Below, one piece after another: positions 56,472 through 64,000 of a DNA stretch of 64,000 nucleotides. Numbering within the stretch: position 1 is the first letter of the stretch; every line of letters begins with the position of its first letter. The stretch is from Paraplanobispora siamensis. Its GTDB lineage: Bacteria > Actinomycetota > Actinomycetes > Streptosporangiales > Streptosporangiaceae. The stretch covers positions 18,518 to 82,517 of the forward strand of contig NZ_BOOJ01000048.1 in the NCBI RefSeq assembly GCF_016863175.1, in the 5' to 3' direction. The notes under the pieces were generated by a model, which ran no database searches, was not told where the DNA came from, and saw only the letters and a program-made list of their open reading frames with translations. A program made the translations under genes and the position numbers.

Positions 56472-56501
56472 CCGAGGGCCCCGCCACGGCGGGGCCCTCG
56501 G
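56472..56501 (+). terminator. Terminator of rpsA
   Basis: CCGAGGGCCCCGCC (56472-56485) pairs perfectly with 56488-56501, in practice a 13-bp stem with a tetraloop CACG, and is followed by a short T-run (CGTTTCC). Confidence 0.9.
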
Positions 56502-56561
56502 CGTTTCCGCCCACCGCGGGGGTGCGCCCAGGACGTGCACGGCAGGCCCTAAGGTGGTCCC

Positions 56562-57017
56562 GTGACGGCGATCGAGCGGGCGGAGCCCGGGGACGCGGGT
56601 GAGATCCTCACCGTGCAGCGCGCGGCCTACGTGAGCGAGGCGCAGCTGTACGGCGACCCGTTCATCCCGCCGCTGGTCGAGTCGGTGGAGCAGGTCCGCA
56701 AGGTCGTCGAGACCGGGACCGTGCTCGTGGCCCGCGACGGCGGCCGCGTCGTCGGGGCGGTCCGCGGCCGGCTGTCCGGGACGACCTGTCTGGTGGGACG
56801 CCTGGTCGTCGCCCCCGACATGCAGGGGCGGGGGATCGGCGGGGCGCTGCTGACGGCCCTGCACGAGGAGAGCGCCGACGCCCTGGCGTTCGACCTGTTC
56901 ACCGGGCACCTGTCGGAGGGCAACCTGAGGCTCTACCGTCGTCACGGCTACCGCGAGACCCGCAGGGAACGGATGAGCGACCACCTGACCCTGGTGCACC
57001 TGCGCCGCTGGGTCTGA
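56562..57017 (+). CDS. GNAT-family N-acetyltransferase
   Basis: The 151-residue protein shows the GNAT acetyl-CoA-binding motif A ([20 protein letters not shown]) and a late [18 protein letters not shown]. Its substrate is unknown. The GTG at 56562 lies 6 nt after TAAGGT (56550-56555), a leaderless pattern. It is between rpsA and coaE but separated from rpsA by a terminator. Confidence 0.92.
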   Translation: MTAIERAEPGDAGEILTVQRAAYVSEAQLYGDPFIPPLVESVEQVRKVVETGTVLVARDGGRVVGAVRGRLSGTTCLVGRLVVAPDMQGRGIGGALLTALHEESADALAFDLFTGHLSEGNLRLYRRHGYRETRRERMSDHLTLVHLRRWV

Positions 57018-57147
57018 CGCCTCCCGGGATCCGCGTCGGCCGCATCAGCCGTCCCGCCGCTGCGTCCGGCGCGAGATGACCCTCGGCCTGACTACCCCGT
57101 CACGGGGGCCGCGCCACGGGGCGCTCCGTACCCGTATGCTGCCGCTC

Positions 57148-57744
57148 ATGGTGAAGGTGGGGCTGACGGGCGGAATCGGGTCGGGCAAGAGCGAAGTGTC
57201 GCGGCGGCTGTCGGCCAGGGGCGCGGTGGTGATCGACGCCGACAAGATCGCCCGTGAGGTGGTGGAGCCGGGGACCGAGGGACTGGCGCGGGTGGTCGCG
57301 GTCTTCGGGGAGGAGGTGCTCCGCGAGGACGGCTCGCTCGACCGGGAGAAGCTCGGTTCGATCGTCTTCGCCGACTCCGAGAAGCTGGCGGCGCTCAACG
57401 GCATCGTGCACCCCCTGGTCGGGCGGCGCGTCGCCGAACTGCAGGAGCAGGCCGACGACCACGCGATCGTCGTCTACGACGTGCCGCTGCTGGCCGAGAA
57501 CAAGCTCGCCCCGATGTACGACGTGGTGATCGTCGTCGACGCGTCCGACGAGGTGCGGCTGGAGCGGCTGGTACGGGTGCGCGGCATGGGCGAGAAGGAC
57601 GCCCGGGCCCGGATCGCCGCCCAGGCGGGCCGGGAGGAGCGTCTCGCGATCGCCGACATCGTGATCCCCAACGAGGGCTCCCTGGAGGAGCTGGAGGCCC
57701 GGGTCGAGGAGGTCTGGCGACGGCTGTCGGCCGCCACGCCGTAG
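57148..57744 (+). CDS. coaE: Dephospho-CoA kinase
   Basis: CoaE phosphorylates dephospho-CoA, the last step of coenzyme A synthesis. The 198-residue protein has the P-loop [31 protein letters not shown] and [12 protein letters not shown]. The start is the ATG at 57148 (MVKVGLTGG), 7 nt after TATGCT (57135-57140), not the in-frame ATG at 57076. It lacks the C-terminal UPF0157/GrpB extension seen in some actinobacterial CoaE. Confidence 0.95.
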   Translation: MVKVGLTGGIGSGKSEVSRRLSARGAVVIDADKIAREVVEPGTEGLARVVAVFGEEVLREDGSLDREKLGSIVFADSEKLAALNGIVHPLVGRRVAELQEQADDHAIVVYDVPLLAENKLAPMYDVVIVVDASDEVRLERLVRVRGMGEKDARARIAAQAGREERLAIADIVIPNEGSLEELEARVEEVWRRLSAATP

Positions 57745-57755
57745 CCGGGCAAGTC

Positions 57756-57846
57756 GCGTCTCCCAGGGCCGCGTCTCCCAGGGCCGCGTCTCCCAGGGCC
57801 GCGTCTCCCAGGGCCGCGTCTCCCAGGGCCGCGTCTCCCGCGGGCC
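57756..57846. repeat. 15-bp tandem repeat array between coaE and the SpoOM gene
   Basis: Five perfect adjacent copies of GCGTCTCCCAGGGCC (57756-57830) are followed by a partial copy. Unlike the array at 882 it is outside any gene, in the 3' spacer of two converging operons. Confidence 0.95.
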
Positions 57847-57892
57847 GGGCCCGCTGCGGGCCGTGCCTCCCGCAGGGCCCCGTGAACGGCGG

Positions 57893-57924
57893 CGGCCCGG
57901 CCGTCGGGGACGACCGGGCCGCGC
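57893..57924. terminator. Hairpin between coaE and the SpoOM gene
   Basis: GCGGCCCGGCCGTC pairs with GACGACCGGGCCGC with one mismatch and a short G-rich loop, 24 bp past the stop of the leftward operon and after the repeat array. Confidence 0.6.
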
Positions 57925-57947
57925 GTGCCGTACGGCGGGAGCGGGGG

Positions 57948-58721
57948 TTAGAACCAGCCGCGCTTCTGGGCCATCGCGTGCAGGCCCGCGCGCAGCGACT
58001 GCTCCACCTGTCCGGGGTGGTCGTTGTAGTGGACCGTGAAGCGGTTGTAGGTGTCGTGGCTGGAGTTCAGGAAGCCGCCGCGCGTGTCGGCCTCCAGGAT
58101 GACGTCCATCGCGCTGGGACCGGCGATGAAGGTCAGCTCCAGCTCGTTGAAGTGACGGGCGTACTCGTGGCCCGCGTAGTACTCGATCTCCTGGAAGAAC
58201 GGCATGCGCGAGCCGTGCAGGGTGCCGCGCTCCAGGTCGGCCTTCTTGAAGCGGAAGCCCATGTTGTCCAGCGCGGCCAGGACGTGGTCCTGGGCGGGCA
58301 GGGGGTTGACGAACAGCGGGTCGAGGTCGCCCTTGTCGAGCGCGCCGGCCAGGGCCAGCTCGGTGGCGACGCCCAGCTGCATGCCGCGCAGCGGGTGGCC
58401 GGCGATCGCGCTGATCGGGGTCTCCCACGGGACGGGGATCTCGAAGGGGACCGACTGGGCGGCGCCGGAGGGCAGGTGGAACGGCCCCGCGACCTGCTGG
58501 CGCAGGAAGCTGTAGGTCGTCTTGTACTCGTTGTCGCCGCTCTCCACCTCCACGACCGCCGTGAAGTCGATGAAGATGCCCTCGACCTGGTAGTCGGAGC
58601 TGCTGCTGCGGAAGTTGACCTGGCCGCGGAGGATCTCGCCGGGCCGGACGTTGGAGTTCTGCAGGACGGTGTCGACCTCGACACCGGCGCCGAACGCGGC
58701 TTTCAGCTTACGGAACACCAT
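57948..58721 (-). CDS. SpoOM-family arrestin-like protein
   Basis: The 257-residue cytoplasmic protein begins MVFRKLKAAFGAGVEVDTVL and shows the SpoOM pattern (RPGEILRGQVNFRSSSSDYQ, VPFEIPVPWETPISAIAGHP, MGFRFKKADLERG, IEYYAGHEYARHFNELELTF). SpoOM has a two-domain arrestin-like beta fold and is a poorly understood phosphorelay and sporulation-related factor in Bacillus and actinobacteria. The start is the ATG at 58721 with GGGAG 8 nt before it. It is the last gene of an operon with two SPFH membrane proteins, 28 bp after the second. Confidence 0.9.
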   Translation of the reverse strand: MVFRKLKAAFGAGVEVDTVLQNSNVRPGEILRGQVNFRSSSSDYQVEGIFIDFTAVVEVESGDNEYKTTYSFLRQQVAGPFHLPSGAAQSVPFEIPVPWETPISAIAGHPLRGMQLGVATELALAGALDKGDLDPLFVNPLPAQDHVLAALDNMGFRFKKADLERGTLHGSRMPFFQEIEYYAGHEYARHFNELELTFIAGPSAMDVILEADTRGGFLNSSHDTYNRFTVHYNDHPGQVEQSLRAGLHAMAQKRGWF

Positions 58722-58749
58722 CGGGAGACTCCCAGAGGTAGAGAAGGTT

Positions 58750-60006
58750 TCAGTGGGTTTCAGTGTTACCAACGGAGGGCTCCAGCCGGCCGTTCCCGCC
58801 GCCGAGCTGCGGAAGGAGCTGGGCCATGAGAAGGGTGGACAGGGCCGACGAATCGCCCTGCCCGCCGGCGGTGCGAACGACGACCGGCCGCGGCGCGCTC
58901 TCGGCGAGCCGGGCGCCCACGTCCAGCCGGCGGCGGGCCAGCTCGTACTTGAGCACCGCCCGGTTGTCACGGTAGGACTCGGCCAGGCGGCGCAGCGCCT
59001 TGGCCTCGTTCTCCGCCGAGGTGAGCTCGGCCCTTCCCCTGGCCTCGATCTCCCAGCGCACCCGCTGCGCCTCGGTCTCGTGCTCCTCCAGCATGCGGGC
59101 CACGTCCTTGCGTGCGGTGTTGGCGGCCGCCCTCACCTCGACGATACGTGCGTCCCGCGTCTTCTTGGAACGTTCGATCTCCATGAGCAGCGTGTCGATG
59201 CGCCGCTTGCGGGTCAGCTCCCACTCGCGCTCGAAGGCCGACATCTCCTTGGCGACCTTCTCGCGGGTGGCCAGGTGCTGCTGGTAGGTGTCGGGGAGCT
59301 GGACGTCGGGGATGTTGGCGCCGGTGATGCGCACGCCGTACCGGCCGAGCTGGTTGTTCAGCGCGTCCTGCATGTCGTCCACGTCGGAGCCGCGCAGGTC
59401 GTAGGCGCGCTCGGTGTTCACCCGGCGGCTGCGCTGGCGGATGGCGTCCTGTACGGCGCTGCTGAGCACGAGGTCGAAGTTGCCCGCCCCGATCGTCCGG
59501 ACGAAGGCGACCGGGTCGACGATGCGGAACTTCAGGAAGAACTCGATGGACTTCAGCGGCACGTTCTCGGCGGTCGGGCAGGCGACGATGGGCGCCGAGT
59601 AGGGGATCTCGGTGGAGGTGTCCACCACCGCGTCGACCCGGTCCCACGGCAGCCACAGGTAGTGCCGGCCCGGCGGCAGGGTGCCGGTGATCGCGCCCCA
59701 GCGGCTGCGCACGCCGGTGGTGCCCTCCTCGATCTCGATGATCGCCCGGCGCCAGAGCCAGACGGCCGCCGCGAGCAGGGAGAACACCGCCCCTGCGGCG
59801 GCCAGGGTGCGCAGGAACCCGTCGGCGAACACCGCGGTGCCGGCCAGGTACAGGGCGAGGAACAGCAGCGTCACCCAGGCGAAGCCGCGGCGGTCCTTGG
59901 GGATGACCACCGGGACGAGCTGCCCGGCCTCACCGCCGCGCAGCAGCTGGCGGATGTCGGACCAGGCCGCGAGCGATTCCTTGATCTTCGAGAATTCCCT
60001 GCTCAC
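58750..60006 (-). CDS. SPFH/band-7 membrane protein, second of a pair
   Basis: The 418-residue protein has an N-terminal segment with VPVVIPKDRR (31-40), two membrane helices (about 41-60 and 66-86), an SPFH domain (EIEEGTTGVRSRWGAITGTL, PPGRHYLWLPWDRV; about 87-260) and a long charged helical coiled coil (about 260-370). Its tail has GGGNGRLEP. SPFH proteins assemble into ring-like or microdomain scaffolds in membranes. The start (GTG) overlaps the stop of the upstream SPFH gene by four bases. Role unknown. Confidence 0.88.
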   Translation of the reverse strand: MSREFSKIKESLAAWSDIRQLLRGGEAGQLVPVVIPKDRRGFAWVTLLFLALYLAGTAVFADGFLRTLAAAGAVFSLLAAAVWLWRRAIIEIEEGTTGVRSRWGAITGTLPPGRHYLWLPWDRVDAVVDTSTEIPYSAPIVACPTAENVPLKSIEFFLKFRIVDPVAFVRTIGAGNFDLVLSSAVQDAIRQRSRRVNTERAYDLRGSDVDDMQDALNNQLGRYGVRITGANIPDVQLPDTYQQHLATREKVAKEMSAFEREWELTRKRRIDTLLMEIERSKKTRDARIVEVRAAANTARKDVARMLEEHETEAQRVRWEIEARGRAELTSAENEAKALRRLAESYRDNRAVLKYELARRRLDVGARLAESAPRPVVVRTAGGQGDSSALSTLLMAQLLPQLGGGNGRLEPSVGNTETH

Positions 60007-61619
60007 AGGTCCTTCACGTCCTTCACCTCGTCATCGTTCTGTACGGCGGGAGCAGCGGGAGCAGCGGGAGCGGCGGACGCCGCGGGGTCGGCGACCGGGT
60101 TGAGAAGGGCGGAGATCTCCGCCTCCCGGGACGCGACCCGCTGGCCGATCTCGGCGACCCTGGCGCGGATCGCGGCCATGTCGGCCTCGGAGAACAGCGC
60201 CGTCTCGCGGCTGCCGACGAGCTGCTGGGCCAGCGCCAGCAGGTCGAGGTCGACGGTCTCGCCGACCTGCACCATGCGGGGCAGGTGTGAGGCCACGGCC
60301 TCCAGCTTGTCGAGCATGTCCTGCTGGAAGCGGTAGTCCAGGATCTCCGGCGCCTCGGCGGCGCTCAGCGCCCGGATGTCCAGCGCCTGGGCCTCCAGCA
60401 GCGCCGCGTTGGCCTTGGCGGTCGACTCGGCCTCCACCAGCCTCTGGCCGGCCTGCGCCTTGGCCTGGTGGGAGGCCCGCTCCAGCGCGGTGTCCATCCG
60501 CGCCTGGTAGCCGGCGATCTCGGCGTGGATGGCCGACAGCTGCTCCTGCAGCCCGGCGAGCTCCTTGACCAGGTCGCCCTCGTTCTGCTCCTTGCGCAGC
60601 TGGAGCTCGTACTCGTAGGTGTAGGCCTCCTTGGCCACCCGGATCATCTCCGGGGCGGCCAGGTCCATCCGGTACTCCTGGCTGGAGGGCTCGGCGTGGG
60701 TGATGTTCACGTCGGTGAGCCGTACGGCGGGCAGGAACTGCTGGTTGAGGCTCTCCAGCATGCCCAGCGTGCTCTCGCCCACCAGGTCGTAGATCTCCTC
60801 GGCCCGCTGGGAGTAGATCAGGGAGCGGGTGACCTCGCTGATGGCGTTCTGCAGCTTGGCCTGGAAGCCGCTGACCGAGCCGAGCACGAAGATGAACTCG
60901 GCCGGGTTCTCGATCCGGAACTGCAGGAACAGGTCGACGCTGGCCTTGACGCCCTGCTGGGTCGGGGCCTCGCGGATGGGGGCGTTGAAGGGGTACTCGC
61001 GCGTGGTGTTGACGATGTAGCTGACCCGCTTCCACGGGTTGAACAGCGTCACCCGGCCCGGGTCGGCGGTGTGCACGAGCTTGCCGAACTTGGTGATCAG
61101 GGCCTGACAGCCCTCCGGCACCATCACCACGCTGCGCCGCCACCACAGGAAGGTGGCGGCCAGCACCAGCACGACCCAGTAGTGCACGCCGAACAGCACC
61201 CGCGCGCTGTCCGGGAGGCCGGTGGCGACCAGGCCGACCACGCCGAGCGCGGCCAGCAGGATCAGCGGGAGGACGACCCGCGCGGTGGTCCCCTTGGGGA
61301 TCACGACGGGGGAGATCACGTGGACCGCCTCGCCGTTCTCACCGCGCTCGCTGAAGCTGCGGTTGACGATCTCGCCGGCCTCGTTCAGCGACGCGCTGCG
61401 GGCCTCGATGATCGTGCCGGTGGACACGCCCTGGTCGCGGGCGGCGAGGAAGTCGGCCGGGTTGAGGGCGAAGCCCTTGTCTCCGGGGGCCTGTCCCGGA
61501 ATCTGCCCGGCGATCTGCCCCACGGCCTGCCCGATGACCTGCCGCGGGTCGTTTCCCTGCGCGATCGCCTGGGCGGCCGCCATGGCCGACTGCCGGACGG
61601 CCTCTCGTGGCCGGGACAT
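60003..61619 (-). CDS. SPFH/band-7 membrane protein, first of a pair
   Basis: The 538-residue protein has a cytoplasmic N-terminus with degenerate IGQ repeats (VIGQAVGQIAGQIPGQ, 29-44), a PVVIPK motif (104-109), two membrane helices (about 114-134 and 141-160), an SPFH domain (MVPEGCQALITKFGKL, HTADPGRVTLFNPW) and a coiled coil (about 330-420). An Ala/Pro-rich acidic tail follows. The PVVIPK motif before the helix pair also occurs in the second SPFH protein, so the two are paralogues. Start at the ATG at 61619 with GGAGG 4 nt upstream; the in-frame frame continues to 61709. First gene of the operon, divergent from uvrB. Confidence 0.88.
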   Translation of the reverse strand: MSRPREAVRQSAMAAAQAIAQGNDPRQVIGQAVGQIAGQIPGQAPGDKGFALNPADFLAARDQGVSTGTIIEARSASLNEAGEIVNRSFSERGENGEAVHVISPVVIPKGTTARVVLPLILLAALGVVGLVATGLPDSARVLFGVHYWVVLVLAATFLWWRRSVVMVPEGCQALITKFGKLVHTADPGRVTLFNPWKRVSYIVNTTREYPFNAPIREAPTQQGVKASVDLFLQFRIENPAEFIFVLGSVSGFQAKLQNAISEVTRSLIYSQRAEEIYDLVGESTLGMLESLNQQFLPAVRLTDVNITHAEPSSQEYRMDLAAPEMIRVAKEAYTYEYELQLRKEQNEGDLVKELAGLQEQLSAIHAEIAGYQARMDTALERASHQAKAQAGQRLVEAESTAKANAALLEAQALDIRALSAAEAPEILDYRFQQDMLDKLEAVASHLPRMVQVGETVDLDLLALAQQLVGSRETALFSEADMAAIRARVAEIGQRVASREAEISALLNPVADPAASAAPAAPAAPAVQNDDEVKDVKDL

Positions 61620-61777
61620 CACACCTCCGAGGTAGTTATGCGCTGAAAGCCCGATATGTGGCTCATGTGGTTCTCGGTGAGACGGGGTACGTGTGGGATT
61701 CAAGAGCATCGGGCTTGCGAGCCGCTTGCCGAACGGTTGAATAAAGATTGTCGGTCCCGCCGCCTACAGTGGAACAG

Positions 61778-63892
61778 GTGAGGCCGGTAACAGATTTGCA
61801 GCGTAAGGTGGCCCCCTTCGAGGTCATCACCGACATGACCCCCTCGGGTGACCAGCCCGCGGCCATCGCCGAGCTGGAGCGGCGCGTCCGGGCGGACGAG
61901 AAGGACAGCGTCCTGCTCGGCGCCACGGGCACGGGCAAGACCGCCACGATCGCCTGGCTGATCGAGCGGCTGCAACGCCCCACCCTGGTCATGCAGCCCA
62001 ACAAGACGCTCGCCGCGCAGTTCGCCAACGAGCTGCGCGAGATGATGCCCAACAACGCGGTCGAATACTTCGTCTCCTACTACGACTACTACCAGCCCGA
62101 GGCGTACGTACCGCAGAGCGACACCTACATCGAGAAGGACTCCTCGATCAACGACGAGGTCGAGCGGCTGCGGCACTCGGCGACCAACTCCCTGCTCACC
62201 CGGCGCGACACGATCGTGGTCGCCTCGGTCTCGTGCATCTACGGCCTGGGCACCCCGCAGGAGTACGTCGACCGCATGACCCGGGTGAAGGTCGGCATGG
62301 AGGTCGAGCGCGACCAGCTGCTGCGCCGCCTGGTCGACATGCAGTACACCCGCAACGACCTCGCCTTCACCCGCGGCACCTTCCGGGTGCGCGGCGACAC
62401 GATCGAGATCATCCCGAAGTACGAGGAGCTCGCCGTCCGGATCGAGATGTTCGGCGACGAGATCGAGCGGTTGTCCACCATGCACCCGCTGACCGGCGAG
62501 GTGATCACCGAGGACGAGGAGCTCTACATCTTCCCCGCCTCCCACTACGTCGCCGGTCCCGAGCGGATGGCCGGGGCGATTCAGGGCATCGAGGCCGAGC
62601 TGGCCGGGCGGCTGGAGGAGCTGGAGCGTCAGGGCAAGCTGCTGGAGGCCCAGCGGCTGCGCATGCGCACCACCTACGACCTGGAGATGATGCACCAGAT
62701 CGGCACCTGCTCCGGCATCGAGAACTACTCGCGCCACATGGACGGCCGGGCCCCGGGCAGCGCACCCAACACCCTGCTCGACTACTTCCCCGAGGACTTC
62801 CTGCTGGTCCTGGACGAGTCGCACCAGACGGTCCCGCAGATCGGCGCGATGTACGAGGGCGACGCCTCCCGCAAGCGCACCCTGGTCGACCACGGCTTCC
62901 GGCTGCCCTCGGCCCTGGACAACCGCCCGCTGAAGTGGGAGGAGTTCCTGGAGCGGATCGGCCAGACCGTCTACCTGTCGGCCACCCCCGGCCCCTACGA
63001 GCTGGGCCGGGTCAAGGGCGAGGTGGTCGAGCAGGTCATCCGCCCGACCGGCCTGGTCGACCCCGAGGTCATCGTCAAGCCGACGAAGTCCCAGATCGAC
63101 GACCTGGTCCACGAGATCCGCCTGCGCACCGAGAAGGACGAGCGGGTCCTGGTCACCACGCTGACCAAGAAGATGGCCGAGGACCTCACCGACTACCTCC
63201 TGGAGCTCGGCATCCGGGTCCGCTACCTGCACAGCGAGGTCGACACCCTGCGCCGCATCGAGCTCCTGCGCGAGCTGCGCACCGGCGAGTTCGACGTCCT
63301 GGTCGGCATCAACCTGCTCCGCGAGGGCCTCGACCTGCCCGAGGTGTCGCTGGTGGCCATCCTCGACGCCGACAAGGAGGGCTTCCTGCGCTCGGAGACC
63401 TCGCTGATCCAGACCATCGGCCGCGCCGCCCGTAACGTCTCCGGCCAGGTGCACATGTACGCCGACCGGGTGACCCCCTCGATGGAGCGGGCGATCGAGG
63501 AGACCAACCGGCGCCGGGCCAAGCAGGTCGCCTACAACGAGGAGCACGGCATCGACCCGCAGCCGCTCCGCAAGAAGATCGCCGACATCCTCGACTCCCT
63601 CAACCGCGAGGATGCCGACACCGCCCAGCTCCTGGGCGGCAGCGGCCGCCAGCAGTCCCGCGGCAAGGCTCCCGTCCCCGGGTTCGGCACCAAGCAGGCG
63701 GCGGGCCAGCACGCCAAGGCGATCGCGGGCGAGATGCCCCGCGCCCAGCTGGAGGCGCTGGTCGAGTCCCTCACCGAGCAGATGCACCAGGCCGCCGCCG
63801 ACCTGCAGTTCGAGGTCGCCGCTCGCCTCCGCGACGAGATCAAGGAGCTCAAGCGCGAAGTCCGCGACATGCGCGAGGCCGGGGTCTCCTGA
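61778..63892 (+). CDS. uvrB: Excinuclease ABC subunit B
   Basis: UvrB is the damage-verifying helicase of nucleotide excision repair. The 704-residue protein has [15 protein letters not shown] (P-loop), the beta-hairpin [33 protein letters not shown] (Walker B), the C-terminal helicase motifs ([29 protein letters not shown]) and a C-terminal UvrC-binding helix ([20 protein letters not shown]). The GTG at 61778 ([16 protein letters not shown]) is chosen because TACAGT (61765-61770) ends 7 nt before it; the open frame to 61748 has no such support. Confidence 0.96.
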   Translation: MRPVTDLQRKVAPFEVITDMTPSGDQPAAIAELERRVRADEKDSVLLGATGTGKTATIAWLIERLQRPTLVMQPNKTLAAQFANELREMMPNNAVEYFVSYYDYYQPEAYVPQSDTYIEKDSSINDEVERLRHSATNSLLTRRDTIVVASVSCIYGLGTPQEYVDRMTRVKVGMEVERDQLLRRLVDMQYTRNDLAFTRGTFRVRGDTIEIIPKYEELAVRIEMFGDEIERLSTMHPLTGEVITEDEELYIFPASHYVAGPERMAGAIQGIEAELAGRLEELERQGKLLEAQRLRMRTTYDLEMMHQIGTCSGIENYSRHMDGRAPGSAPNTLLDYFPEDFLLVLDESHQTVPQIGAMYEGDASRKRTLVDHGFRLPSALDNRPLKWEEFLERIGQTVYLSATPGPYELGRVKGEVVEQVIRPTGLVDPEVIVKPTKSQIDDLVHEIRLRTEKDERVLVTTLTKKMAEDLTDYLLELGIRVRYLHSEVDTLRRIELLRELRTGEFDVLVGINLLREGLDLPEVSLVAILDADKEGFLRSETSLIQTIGRAARNVSGQVHMYADRVTPSMERAIEETNRRRAKQVAYNEEHGIDPQPLRKKIADILDSLNREDADTAQLLGGSGRQQSRGKAPVPGFGTKQAAGQHAKAIAGEMPRAQLEALVESLTEQMHQAAADLQFEVAARLRDEIKELKREVRDMREAGVS

Positions 63893-63909
63893 CCCCGGGC
63901 GCTCCCTCC

Positions 63910-63953
63910 CGGTGCGCCGTGCTCTCCTTCCCCCACGGGAGCACGGCGCACCG
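63910..63953 (+). terminator. Terminator of uvrB
   Basis: CGGTGCGCCGTGCTC (63910-63924) pairs perfectly with 63939-63953 around a 14-nt loop, 18 bp past the stop codon, followed by TTCTCG. The last 47 bases of the window show nothing further. Confidence 0.85.
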
Positions 63954-64000
63954 TTCTCGTCCCGGCCCCGCACACGGCCGCCGGAGGAGCGGCGACGGGC

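Noticed and set aside
57756..57846. Coding repeat (RPWET units) in a long minus-strand frame extending the SpoOM gene
   Set aside because: The frame conflicts with the true SpoOM frame, has no ribosome-binding site and overlaps a terminator-like hairpin; it only reflects the GC-rich 15-bp repeat.

Overview
The window is 64 kb of very GC-rich actinobacterial chromosome. Supporting signs are frequent GTG and TTG starts, four-base GTGA/ATGA gene overlaps, many apparently leaderless genes with a TANNNT box 6-8 nt before the start codon, and actinobacterial families (TIGR02234, TIGR03085, ANTAR regulator, SpoOM, DUF2752, DUF4190). The core gene order hisI, trpCBA, lgt, gltBD, pyk, ANTAR regulator, branched-chain amino-acid ABC operon, polA, rpsA, coaE, uvrB resembles the conserved Streptomyces chromosome core. 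Gene content suggests Streptosporangiales, but that placement is an inference. I see no prophage, insertion sequence, CRISPR array or rRNA operon.

Layout. Positions 1-5.0 kb are accessory: a phosphotransferase running off the left edge, with an 18-bp repeat array in its 5' end, a large LuxR-type ATPase regulator, a 53-residue membrane peptide, a GATC-rich repeat block and a mycothiol-type DinB-like protein. At 5.2-8.9 kb lies a two-gene ABC exporter, followed by a PPK2 kinase and a small HAD protein. At 10.5-16.2 kb is a polyamine-type ABC importer operon, divergent from a GntR regulator and a Cache sensor. At 16.2-21.4 kb is hisI with the late tryptophan genes; trpE is missing from its usual place. 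At 21.6-26.9 kb are a MauE/DsbA-like redox pair, lgt with a long acidic tail, a VIT-type metal transporter and two mutually related unknown exported proteins. At 26.9-28.6 kb is a branched-polyamine (BpsA-like) synthase homologue.

From 28.8 to 49.5 kb nitrogen metabolism dominates: gltBD, then, after a subtilisin and pyruvate kinase, an ANTAR response regulator, a five-gene branched-chain amino-acid importer with a structured leader, and a three-gene polar amino-acid importer. Between them sit a frameshifted LAGLIDADG/HTH gene and an odd tRNA-Leu(CAA) without a long variable arm. From 50 to 64 kb are information-processing genes (polA, rpsA, coaE, uvrB), a polysaccharide deacetylase, a GNAT enzyme and a three-gene operon of two SPFH membrane proteins plus the arrestin-like SpoOM.

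The most promising undescribed unit is the SPFH-SPFH-SpoOM operon. Other leads are the tandem exported paralogues at 25.1-26.9 kb, the polyamine uptake/sensing/synthesis set, the tRNA-like gene, and several unexplained hairpins and tandem repeats. No search could be run, so family names rest on recognised motifs and gene context.
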